A DNA stretch of 32,557 bases from the NCBI GenBank assembly GCA_964551295.1, contig CAZKDJ010000024.1, positions 1-32,557 on the forward strand. Direction: 5' to 3'. A program made the position numbers and the translations under genes. The notes beneath the pieces are model-generated. The model did not search any database. It was not told the origin of the DNA and saw nothing but the letters and a program-made list of their open reading frames with translations. Each line of letters starts with the position of its first letter. The stretch's first letter is position 1. This DNA comes from JAFGED01 sp964551295. Lineage in GTDB: Bacteria; Chloroflexota; Anaerolineae; B4-G1. Below, one piece after another: positions 14,122-21,334 of the stretch.

Positions 14122-15084
14122 TTATTGTTCGGCCGGCAGAATGCCCAGTGCTTGCGCTTTGGTGACGGCCTGCACACGCCTATTGACACACAGCTTGCTA
14201 TAGATGTTGCTGACATGTACTTTGGCCGTGCCTGGCGTGATGATGAGTTTCTGGGCGATCTCGCGGTTTGTGAGGCCTTCGGCCACGAGGGCGAGCACCT
14301 CGAGTTCGCGTCTGGTGAGTGATTCAGCAAAAGAAGGTTGTGAATCAGAAGATTCGAGGGAAAACGCCGCTGATTGTGTAGATGGCTTTACTTGGGGCTG
14401 GGGTGGGGTACGTTCCTTGGTGTCGGGTTGTTCACCGGAGCCTGCTTTAGCCTGTGTGGCGTGGGGGGAGGGAGTTGGCGCGTGGGGGGGCGTGCGTCTG
14501 GAGAGTAGGCGCTTTCGAACAGATGACAGATAGGGTTGAATCAACCAGCCTGCTACGATGACGAGCGCCAAGCCTAACACTAACCGGGTAATGGCTGGAA
14601 CGGATAATCTCCCACCGTTTTGTGCCGTTTGCTGTGTCTCGATAACCTGGCTGCTGTCCAAATGCTTGATCAGCGACGCGAGTTGATTCGGGTTGAGGGT
14701 CCCCTCCACTATGTTTTGAGCCTCGATCAGGTAACGCTGTTTTTCTGCCCTGGCTACTTCTTCCGAGAGGATGCCGCGTTCTTTTAGGTCATCCACAGTG
14801 GCCACCTTGTATTTGATCTCGATCAGGGCCTGAATGTGCGACTCGCTGAACGTGGTTTGGGCTTTGGCCAGGTAGCGCCGCCTTTCCGCTTCGGCTATTT
14901 CTTCCGAGAGGATGCCTCGCTGTTCCAGGTCGTCCACGGTGGCCACTCTATGTCCAAGTTCGGCCAACGCTAGAGACTCGGCCTGGCTCATGCCTGCTGG
15001 CGTGGGCCAGTTGTAGAAAGCGGCGGCAAGAAGCAAGCCGAACAGGATCGCAAATCCGATGATTGCGCCAACCGTTTTTCTCAC
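14122..15084 (-). CDS. Membrane-tethered LuxR/NarL-type transcription factor with tandem repeats
   Basis: Translation most likely starts at GTG 15084 (AGAGGAAAG seven bases upstream); GTG 15108 is an in-frame alternative. The 320-residue protein has a membrane helix at 4-24, then a loop with two copies of a 47-residue-spaced unit (VATVDDLEQRGILSEE at 47 and VATVDDLKERGILSEE at 94). A second membrane helix lies at 165-186 (LVLGLALVIVAGWLI), followed by a Pro/Ser/Thr-rich linker of about 60 residues. The C-terminal helix-turn-helix (LTRRELEVLALVAEGLTNRE, then KVHVSNIYSKL) is LuxR-type. Two helices put the repeats outside and the DNA-binding domain inside. The helical repeats look somewhat like SHOCT motifs, which is only an impression. 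No receiver domain is present. It would have to act at the membrane or be released by proteolysis; the neighbouring M56 peptidase is a candidate, by inference. Its promoter has a BlaI-like dyad. Confidence 0.8.
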   Translation of the reverse strand: MRKTVGAIIGFAILFGLLLAAAFYNWPTPAGMSQAESLALAELGHRVATVDDLEQRGILSEEIAEAERRRYLAKAQTTFSESHIQALIEIKYKVATVDDLKERGILSEEVARAEKQRYLIEAQNIVEGTLNPNQLASLIKHLDSSQVIETQQTAQNGGRLSVPAITRLVLGLALVIVAGWLIQPYLSSVRKRLLSRRTPPHAPTPSPHATQAKAGSGEQPDTKERTPPQPQVKPSTQSAAFSLESSDSQPSFAESLTRRELEVLALVAEGLTNREIAQKLIITPGTAKVHVSNIYSKLCVNRRVQAVTKAQALGILPAEQ

Positions 15085-15183
15085 GACGCTACTTTCCTCT
15101 TCAAACACACGTGTACTGTACTTGCCTTAGCTGGTGGGGCGACAGCTTCGGTGGTTGGTGGGCGTATTTGCAACGTGACACCC

Positions 15184-15225
15184 ATCTTACCACATTCTGG
15201 ATGCTATGGCAACTACATCTGTAAA
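15184..15225 (-). promoter_or_regulatory. Promoter and BlaI-like operator of the membrane LuxR-type gene
   Basis: On the minus strand, TTGCCA (15207-15212), a 17-base spacer and TAAGAT (15184-15189). The dyad ACTACA-TC-TGTAAA (15212-15225, plus-strand reading) abuts the -35 box on its upstream side, and a lone half-site ACCACA (15189-15194) lies at the -10 end of the spacer. The match is weaker than at the other two promoters. Confidence 0.5.
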
Positions 15226-15248
15226 GCGACGGTGTCGTATCTATCAGG

Positions 15249-15275
15249 AGGGATATCTTGCAGACAAATATCCCT
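15249..15275. repeat. Short inverted repeat in the LuxR/JAB divergent region
   Basis: AGGGATAT (15249-15256) and ATATCCCT (15268-15275), with an 11-base loop. The divergent intergenic region 15085-15391 holds this hairpin, the LuxR-type promoter and operator, and the promoter at 15328. I see nothing else coding there. Confidence 0.4.
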
Positions 15276-15327
15276 TTCAGGCTGTAGGTATATGTCGTAA
15301 GGTATACGGCCGTGAATCTGGTTTGAA

Positions 15328-15356
15328 TTGCCCTTTTCTGTCACGCATCGTATAAT
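15328..15356 (+). promoter_or_regulatory. Promoter of the JAB/E2-like gene
   Basis: TTGCCC (15328-15333), a 17-base spacer and consensus TATAAT (15351-15356). A leader of about 30 bases contains GGAAGGA before the ATG at 15392. Confidence 0.65.
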
Positions 15357-15391
15357 GTGATGCCTGAATCCCACGGAAGGAACGTTGACTT

Positions 15392-16435
15392 ATGAGCGAG
15401 ACGGTGCTTCCCATTGTCCTGATCAGCCCCGAAGCCAAGGCGGCCCTGGAGACCGAGACCGAGAGCACGAGCGCCAGCGGCGACATCGTGGGGGGATTGC
15501 TCTTTGGATACTTGCTGGATGAACGCAGGCGATTGGTCGTCGCGTCGGTCAAGCCTCGGCCGGAGGTTTGTTTTGGAGAGCGCGAGTTTTGCCTCGACCA
15601 GTCGCGCACGTCACAGCAGCTCCGTGCGGCGCGGGAGCGGGCCTCCCAGCAGGTCGATTACTGCGGGGTGTGGTACGTTCATCGCACACCTACCGGCGAG
15701 CTGACCGACGACGAGTGGGTGCAGGCCCAGCGGGTGCTCGAAGATCCGGACTATCGTTTCAAGGACATGGTCTGCCTGGTGCTCTGCCTCTACGGCGGCG
15801 ATCTAGAGACCTATGCATTTTTCTTTGATCGGTATCGCGCTGCCCGAGGACAGTTGCCGGTGCCGACGGCGTTAGAGCTCACGACGGGGGAATATTCAGA
15901 GGAACCTCAGCCGAAGAAAACGCGGCAGGCCCCGACACCGCCTCCACCGGAGCCAAAGGATTGGTACAAGCATCCCGAGATCGCCGAGCGATTGGAGGTG
16001 GAGCACAAATGGCTGGTGCAGCGCTATCGTGTCGAGTCCTCTGTGGCGCCGGATGGGAAGGTGGTCTTTCGGCTGATGCCAAAGAGTGAGCACCAGGATG
16101 TAGTCTTTTATCTGGCCTGCGGCCCAGGTTTCCCCGACAAGGCCCCGGTGGCTTTTCTGATCGTTCGTGGTGATCGCTATCCCCTGTTGAGCCCGACCCT
16201 AAACGAGTGGACGGCGGACAACTGGCTGTACGAGGTGGCCGACAGTTTGGTCGAGTGGCAGGTCAAATTGCTCGATCAACAGGTGGCCGCAGCCGAGGAA
16301 GCAATAGAGCAGGGCAGGTACAAAGCCGCCTCCGATCGCCTGGCCATGGTGCTGCTGATCAACCCCCGCATGCCCGGCGCCGCCCGCTTGCTGGCGCGGG
16401 CAGAGTCCGAGATGTCGAGAGAACAAGACACATAG
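15392..16435 (+). CDS. Protein with JAB/JAMM-like N-domain, E2/RWD-like middle domain and helical C-terminus
   Basis: I do not recognise this 347-residue protein as a named family. Residues 1-150 resemble a JAB (MPN) fold. DIVGGLLFGYL sits where JAB enzymes have E-x-x-GG-x-L-x-G, and YCGVWYVHRTP followed by LTDDEW sits where they have G-x-W-H-S-H-P...S-x-x-D. The first histidine and the glutamate are replaced (Y and D), so zinc-peptidase activity is doubtful. A proline-rich linker (about 169-190) leads to residues about 195-293. IAERLEVEHKWLVQRY, then FYLACGPGFPDKAPVAFLIV and WLYEVADSLVEWQ follow the order of a ubiquitin-conjugating E2/RWD fold, but no cysteine lies at the usual catalytic place. 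The last 50 residues look like a TPR-type helical pair. It sits just before a MoxR operon. Fold calls are inference from pattern only. Confidence 0.5.
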   Translation: MSETVLPIVLISPEAKAALETETESTSASGDIVGGLLFGYLLDERRRLVVASVKPRPEVCFGEREFCLDQSRTSQQLRAARERASQQVDYCGVWYVHRTPTGELTDDEWVQAQRVLEDPDYRFKDMVCLVLCLYGGDLETYAFFFDRYRAARGQLPVPTALELTTGEYSEEPQPKKTRQAPTPPPPEPKDWYKHPEIAERLEVEHKWLVQRYRVESSVAPDGKVVFRLMPKSEHQDVVFYLACGPGFPDKAPVAFLIVRGDRYPLLSPTLNEWTADNWLYEVADSLVEWQVKLLDQQVAAAEEAIEQGRYKAASDRLAMVLLINPRMPGAARLLARAESEMSREQDT

Positions 16436-16590
16436 GCCCCCGCTTGACGTCGGTAGTCATCTCTGCGAATCTTTGCACAACCTCCGCATTTCCCCGACAC
16501 AATCTTCACATTTCCGTGCTAAGCTGGATGCGGTTTCCAATTGTCGCCTCACAGGTTGGGGCATCCGGCAGGGATGCTCTCAGGTATAGG

Positions 16591-16619
16591 TTGTTTGGGA
16601 TGGAGGGATGAAGTATAAT
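16591..16619 (+). promoter_or_regulatory. Promoter of the MoxR-DUF58-transglutaminase operon
   Basis: TTGTTT (16591-16596), a 17-base spacer and consensus TATAAT (16614-16619). The -10 box overlaps an in-frame ATG at 16618, which therefore cannot be translated from this promoter. The rest of the intergenic region 16436-16590 shows no gene. Confidence 0.55.
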
Positions 16620-16653
16620 GCAAGTTGACATCGCTCAAAGGACGCAGATCGTT

Positions 16654-17607
16654 ATGCCAATCTCCGAGGTTGCTCCGCGCCTACCGTATCACGATACCGT
16701 GCGCTTGTTGATGGACACCATCCGCCGGGCGGTGGTGATCGATACCTGCAAGCTGGAGCTGATCCTGGCTGCGCTGCTGGCCCAGGGGCACGTGCTGCTG
16801 GAGGATGTGCCCGGCATCGGCAAGACGCTGGCGGCCAAGGCACTGGCGCGCTCGGTGCACGCCACCTTCAAGCGCATTCAGTGCACCCCCGACCTGTTGC
16901 CCAGCGACATCACCGGCAGCGCCATCTACAACCAGCGCGAGCAACGGTTCGAATTCGTGCCGGGGCCGGTTTTTGCCAACGTGGTGCTGGTGGACGAGAT
17001 CAACCGCGCCTCGCCGCGTACCCAATCCAGCCTACTGGAGTGTATGGAGGAGAGCCAGGTGACCAGCGACGGCTTCACCCACACGCTGGAGCCGCCCTTC
17101 TTTGTCATCGCCACGCAGAACCCCATCGAGGTGGCGGGCACCTTTCCTCTGCCGGAGGCGCAGTTGGATCGCTTTCTCGTCATGCTCGACCTGGGCTATC
17201 CCGAGTTCGCGGACGAGGTGATGATTTTGGAGTGGGAGGAGCACACCGACCCACTGGAGGCCGTCGAGCCGGTGCTGGACCTGGCCGATATCCTGGTCTT
17301 GCAGGAGGCCGCCCTGGCCGTCGACGTGGTGCGGCCGCTCAAGGAGTACATGGTGCGGCTGATCGCGGCCACGCGCACGCACCCTGACGCGGTGCTGGGC
17401 GTTAGCCCGCGCGGCGGCGTGGCCCTGCAGCGCTGCGCGCAGGCCCTGGCCCTGATCCACGGGCGCACCTTTGTCACCGCTGACGACGTCAAGACCGCCG
17501 CCCCCGCCGTGATGGCCCATCGCTTGTTGACCCGCGACCGCCGCTCCGAGACGGCGCGAGAGATCGTGGCCCAGGTGATGGGCACGGTTCCTGTGCCGGT
17601 GGATTAG
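16654..17607 (+). CDS. MoxR-family AAA+ ATPase
   Basis: The chosen ATG at 16654 lies downstream of the predicted transcription start, with AAAGGA 11 bases upstream. The product of 317 residues has Walker A VLLEDVPGIGKTLAAKALA, the MoxR segment TPDLLPSDITGSAIYNQ, Walker B VVLVDEINRASPRTQSSLLE, sensor 1 FVIATQNPIEVAGTFPLPEA and the lid helices with GVSPRGGVALQRCAQALALI. MoxR ATPases act as chaperones that remodel or activate partner proteins, often with DUF58/VWA partners. Here the DUF58 gene follows by 7 bases and a membrane transglutaminase-like gene overlaps that, a common three-gene arrangement. Substrate unknown. Confidence 0.93.
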   Translation: MPISEVAPRLPYHDTVRLLMDTIRRAVVIDTCKLELILAALLAQGHVLLEDVPGIGKTLAAKALARSVHATFKRIQCTPDLLPSDITGSAIYNQREQRFEFVPGPVFANVVLVDEINRASPRTQSSLLECMEESQVTSDGFTHTLEPPFFVIATQNPIEVAGTFPLPEAQLDRFLVMLDLGYPEFADEVMILEWEEHTDPLEAVEPVLDLADILVLQEAALAVDVVRPLKEYMVRLIAATRTHPDAVLGVSPRGGVALQRCAQALALIHGRTFVTADDVKTAAPAVMAHRLLTRDRRSETAREIVAQVMGTVPVPVD

Positions 17608-17614
17608 TCGTTAA

Positions 17615-18943
17615 ATGATCCGTTCGCTTCTTCGTCCCGTAACGGACTGCCTCAAATACCACCTCTCGCTGCCCACGGCGCGCAGCGTCACGCTTCTGGT
17701 TGCGGCTTTCTTGCTCTATCTGTTCGGCAACCAGACACAGGTGGGTTGGATGTTTGTCATGTCGGCGCTGCTGGCCGGGACGGTGCTGGCGGCCTGGATG
17801 CTCAACCGCCACTCGCTGCGCGGTGTCGAGATCGAGCGTAAGGTTGGGGCATCACCAAATGCCGAACTGTACGAGGGTGAGGCAGTGGCGGCCAAGCTGA
17901 CGTTTCGCAACGCTGCTCGTCTCCTCGCGGCCCAGATCCGTGCCACTGAGCGTTGTCCCCTGGCCGGGCTGAGCAGCCCGCAGCGCAGACTGGACTTGTT
18001 CGTGCCGCTGCTTCTGCCCCGACGTGGCGGCGCGGATTTCGAGTACGAGGTCGAGATCGACCGCCGGGGCGTGCACGAGTTTCCGCCGCTGGAGCTGACC
18101 TCTCGTGCGCCCTTTGGCTTTTTCCGCCGCCACCGCCGCATCGACCGGCCCACGCGTGTGCTCGTCTACCCCGAGGTGCGGCGGCTGCGCCACCTTCGGC
18201 TGCTCGATCACCGCCTGGCACTGGAGGTCGTCCGCCCGCGTGCCGGGGTGGGGACCGAGATCCTCGGCGTGCGCCCGTTCCGCAGCGGCGACTCGCCCCG
18301 CCGCATCCACTGGCGCTCTGTGGCCCGCACCGGGCGACTGATCAGCAAGGAGTTTGTCGACGAGAGTCGTCCCGGCCTGACATTGATTTTGGACGTGTGC
18401 AAGCATCCTTACCCGCTGACGGCGGGCAAGCATACGCCCTTCGAGTGGGCGGTCAAGGTCGCCGCCTCCATCGGCGACTACACGCAGCGGCGCGGCTACC
18501 CCTTGCATCTCCTGGCCGACGAAGACGCCTGGCCGCCGCCCAGCGGGCACGTTGCCCGCCTGCCGCTGCTAGAGTACCTGGCGCGGGTGAATCCCACCGG
18601 CAGACGGCCCTTGACAGACATCCTGGATCGGGAGTCGCCGTTCATCACACCGTGCGTAGCCACAATCCTGCCCTGGCCTGATGAGACCGTCTTGGAGCCT
18701 CTGATCGCGTTGCGCCGTCGCGGGCTGGCGGTGTTTGCTATCCTTCTTGATCCCTCCTCTTTCCCCGCCGGCGGGCCCGCGGCCGGCCCTTTGGCCGACG
18801 AGATGCGCGCCTCCGATCTCGAGGTCAGCCTGGTGCGGTTTGGAGAGGATTGGCGAGAGCAGCTTGATCCTGTGGAGCAGATTGCCAATTTGCCCGGCAA
18901 GGTGGAGGATTATGCTTACGCTGGCGAGAAAATCGCCCACTAG
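17615..18943 (+). CDS. DUF58 (VWA-like) membrane-associated protein
   Basis: The protein has 442 residues. Two hydrophobic segments near the N-terminus (SVTLLVAAFLLYLFG and MFVMSALLAGTVLAAWML) anchor it. A beta-rich region follows and then the DUF58 core, GVRPFRSGDSPRRIHWRSVA, with RTGRLISKEFVDES. Next is a VWA-like strand LTLILDV where the metal-site DxSxS motif is replaced by DVCKH, so metal binding is doubtful. The protein is the usual partner of MoxR ATPases. Its end overlaps the start of the next gene by 32 bases, indicating translational coupling. Confidence 0.9.
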   Translation: MIRSLLRPVTDCLKYHLSLPTARSVTLLVAAFLLYLFGNQTQVGWMFVMSALLAGTVLAAWMLNRHSLRGVEIERKVGASPNAELYEGEAVAAKLTFRNAARLLAAQIRATERCPLAGLSSPQRRLDLFVPLLLPRRGGADFEYEVEIDRRGVHEFPPLELTSRAPFGFFRRHRRIDRPTRVLVYPEVRRLRHLRLLDHRLALEVVRPRAGVGTEILGVRPFRSGDSPRRIHWRSVARTGRLISKEFVDESRPGLTLILDVCKHPYPLTAGKHTPFEWAVKVAASIGDYTQRRGYPLHLLADEDAWPPPSGHVARLPLLEYLARVNPTGRRPLTDILDRESPFITPCVATILPWPDETVLEPLIALRRRGLAVFAILLDPSSFPAGGPAAGPLADEMRASDLEVSLVRFGEDWREQLDPVEQIANLPGKVEDYAYAGEKIAH

Positions 18944-21287
18944 GAATATCCTGGGCAAGCTTTTCGTGCTCTTTGCCTACGGCATGGCCGCCCTTTGTAC
19001 GTGGGTGGTGGTCATGCTATTCATGAAGTGGCCCTATGGATGGGCGACCTGGATCCCCGTGGTCTGTTTGGGCGGCGCTGCGGTCTTTTTCGCCTGTGTG
19101 CCCAAGCTCACTGTCGGGATCAGGCGCTACATCAAGCGCCAAAAGATCGAGCCATCCATCCGCCTGCGCCTGCTGGCCTTCGTCGCACAGGTGGTCGGCG
19201 TGCTCTCTCTGGGCTACGGGACGGGTCTGTGGGGCATAGCCGCTTTTTCTGCCATCGTGCTGGCTCTGGGGCACCTGTATTCCTATCGATACCGCGCCAA
19301 GCCCAAACGCTGGGTGCGCATCGTGATTTTCGTGCTGTTTCACCTGACGTTTGGCTGGGCCTACTTGGGTATCGTCAATGCCTGGCCGCAGCCTCAGGCT
19401 CAGTTGGCGATGCTGGCCATGGCGGTCGTGAGCTGGGAGTTGTTCAAGCGGCTCAATCTCTACTCTGCCATGGGAATGGGGCTGATCAATTTATACGCTG
19501 CCTGCACGCTGAGCCGCGATCTGGTCTTTGGCGGTTTCCTGACGGCCTATTTTGGCGTGCTGCTGGCGTTCCTGTGGTGGGCCGATTCCGAGGACGGCAA
19601 GCGCAGCAATCCCATCGTCGTAAAACACAGATTTGTCTCAGCGGGCGTCTCACGCATCACGCCAGGCAATCGATGGTTGCCTGCATCCCGTTTTACGTTT
19701 TACGCCTTACGTTTCACGCTCGTCCTCGTCCTCGCTGGTGTCATCATCTTTGTGTTCTACCCTCGCTTCGCTGGCGTGCCCATCGCGCCGCTGCTGACGA
19801 TCCGCGCGCCGCTGCAGGGCCAGCCGCCCTCAGAGATCATCAACCCGGCGGTGCCGGTGGTGCAGATCGAGGGCTGGTCGAACGAATCGAGCGATTATTA
19901 CTACGGCTTTGATAGCCAGTTGGACCTGGGGTATCGCGGCGGGCTGAACGACACGCTGATGATGTACGTGCGCAGCCCGGTGTGGAGCTACTGGCGCAGC
20001 CATGCCTTCGATCGCTACGACGGGCGGCACTGGGCGCAATCGAGCCGGGACTTGAAGCCTATCGAGCCTGCGGGTTCGTATTACTTTAGGTTCATCTATC
20101 CCTTTCCCTCTGGCGATTATTTTGTGCAGACCTATTACATCGAGCGGCCGATGCCCAACCTGGTGTATGCCGGGGGCAAACCCACCGATATGATATTCCC
20201 TGCCAATAGGGTCTCGATGGATTTCACCGGCGGCATCCGCGCGCCCCAAGCGTTGCAACCGGACATGGCTTACTCGGTTTGGTCGATCCGCCAGGATTTC
20301 GATCCTGAGACGCTGCGGGCTGCCGGGGCAGAGTATCCGGCTGACATCGCTGAAACCTACCTGCAATTGCCGGACACGGTCACCGAGCGCACGCGGGAGT
20401 TGGCACGCGACCTGACGCGCGGCGCACCGACGGCGTACGACAAGGCCGTGGCGCTGCGCGACTACCTGCGCGAGGCGTACCCTTACAATCCATTCCCGCC
20501 TCCACAGGTACAGGACGCTGACGCCGTCGATCAGTTCCTGTTTGTCGATAAGGAGGGGGTGTGCGAGCATTACGCCTCGGCGATGGTCGTCATGCTGCGC
20601 AGCCTGGGCGTGCCTGCCCGGCTGGCGGCGGGTTACGGCAGCGGCACGCATAATCCCATCACCGGGTTCTACGAGGTGCGGGCCAAGGATGCCCACGCCT
20701 GGGTAGAGGTCTATTTCCCCGAGCAGGGCTGGGTGCCCTTCGATCCCACGCCCGGTTGGACGCGCGACCCCTACTCGGGCCCGATGCGGCGCTGGCTGTT
20801 CTCAGGGGCGACCGAGCGGTTTGGGATGGGAGGGCTGACCTCTTCCGCTTCGCAGATCGGCGCGGCCGGGGCGGCCCTTTTGGGCGCGCTCTCCGGACCG
20901 CTGAGCGTGATCGGGGCTGTCATCGGCGCATTGGGCGCGGTGGTCGCGCTGGGGTGGGGGAGTTGGGCTCTGTGGCAATGGTGGCGGGCCGGGCACCCGC
21001 CGCGTTTTCGCGGACTGCACACGCATCCCAACCGGCGGCGCATCTTTGCTGCCTATCGCCGTGCCCAGCGTCGTCTGCGCTCCCGCCGCGCCCTCCCGCA
21101 GACGGTACAGGAGCACGCCGCCACTCGCCCCGAGCTGGCGGAACTGGCCGCCGCGGTGGACGTGGCTGCCTACCGCCCCGAGCCGCCGGACGGGGGGTTG
21201 GTGGAGGCAGTGCGGGAGTGGCTGCGCGGGCTGCGAAGAGGTAGGACGCAGATGCGTTCTTACAGAGCGGATGCAGATGAACGCTGA
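18912..21287 (+). CDS. Membrane transglutaminase-like protease-fold protein (TGc with C-terminal DUF4129-like tail)
   Basis: The ATG at 18912 has GGTGGAGG just upstream inside the DUF58 gene; the open frame extends back to 18735 but there it shadows DUF58. The 791-residue protein has about seven or eight membrane helices up to residue 280 or so. A large outer region carries the transglutaminase-like triad: C551 in KEGVCEHYASAM, H595 in AKDAHAWVEVYF and D611 in WVPFDPTPGW. A further membrane helix follows (VIGAVIGALGAVVALGWGSW) and then a cytoplasmic helical tail with RRALPQTVQEHA, as in DUF4129. The triad is intact, so cysteine-type peptidase or transferase activity is possible. Two stretches look inserted: a heptamer repeat at codons about 260-269, and the last 15 residues (RTQMRSYRADADER), which resemble translated intergenic repeat. 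Confidence 0.9.
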   Translation: MLTLARKSPTRNILGKLFVLFAYGMAALCTWVVVMLFMKWPYGWATWIPVVCLGGAAVFFACVPKLTVGIRRYIKRQKIEPSIRLRLLAFVAQVVGVLSLGYGTGLWGIAAFSAIVLALGHLYSYRYRAKPKRWVRIVIFVLFHLTFGWAYLGIVNAWPQPQAQLAMLAMAVVSWELFKRLNLYSAMGMGLINLYAACTLSRDLVFGGFLTAYFGVLLAFLWWADSEDGKRSNPIVVKHRFVSAGVSRITPGNRWLPASRFTFYALRFTLVLVLAGVIIFVFYPRFAGVPIAPLLTIRAPLQGQPPSEIINPAVPVVQIEGWSNESSDYYYGFDSQLDLGYRGGLNDTLMMYVRSPVWSYWRSHAFDRYDGRHWAQSSRDLKPIEPAGSYYFRFIYPFPSGDYFVQTYYIERPMPNLVYAGGKPTDMIFPANRVSMDFTGGIRAPQALQPDMAYSVWSIRQDFDPETLRAAGAEYPADIAETYLQLPDTVTERTRELARDLTRGAPTAYDKAVALRDYLREAYPYNPFPPPQVQDADAVDQFLFVDKEGVCEHYASAMVVMLRSLGVPARLAAGYGSGTHNPITGFYEVRAKDAHAWVEVYFPEQGWVPFDPTPGWTRDPYSGPMRRWLFSGATERFGMGGLTSSASQIGAAGAALLGALSGPLSVIGAVIGALGAVVALGWGSWALWQWWRAGHPPRFRGLHTHPNRRRIFAAYRRAQRRLRSRRALPQTVQEHAATRPELAELAAAVDVAAYRPEPPDGGLVEAVREWLRGLRRGRTQMRSYRADADER
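19690..19717 (+). repeat. Heptanucleotide tandem repeat inside the transglutaminase-like gene
   Basis: Four 7-base units: GTTTTAC, GTTTTAC, GCCTTAC and GTTTCAC. Seven is not a multiple of three, so the units are read in successive frames and give RFTFYALRFT at the edge of a membrane helix. Confidence 0.75.
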
Positions 21288-21291
21288 TTTA

Positions 21292-21331
21292 AACTGCCTG
21301 GCATCTCGCAGGTGCCGGGCAGTTGAGTTTT
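21292..21331. terminator. Hairpin terminator between convergent genes
   Basis: AACTGCCTGGCA (21292-21303) pairs with TGCCGGGCAGTT (21313-21324) with one mismatch or G-T pair, followed by GAGTTTT on the plus strand. On the other strand TTTAAAT follows. It lies 5 bases after the transglutaminase-like stop and 4 before the end of the solute-binding gene, so it could serve both. Confidence 0.65.
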
Positions 21332-21334
21332 GAG

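Noticed and set aside
14700..14946. CRISPR or minisatellite from the repeated GAGGATGCC...GGTGGCCAC segments
   Set aside because: Only two copies, 141 bases apart, in frame, encoding the repeated unit of the LuxR-type protein.
11447..15225. A beta-lactam resistance operon
   Set aside because: Despite the BlaI and M56 genes, no beta-lactamase, penicillin-binding domain or mecA-like gene is present.
18735..18911. N-terminal extension of the transglutaminase-like protein
   Set aside because: It lies within DUF58 coding sequence; the ATG at 18912 has a strong ribosome site.
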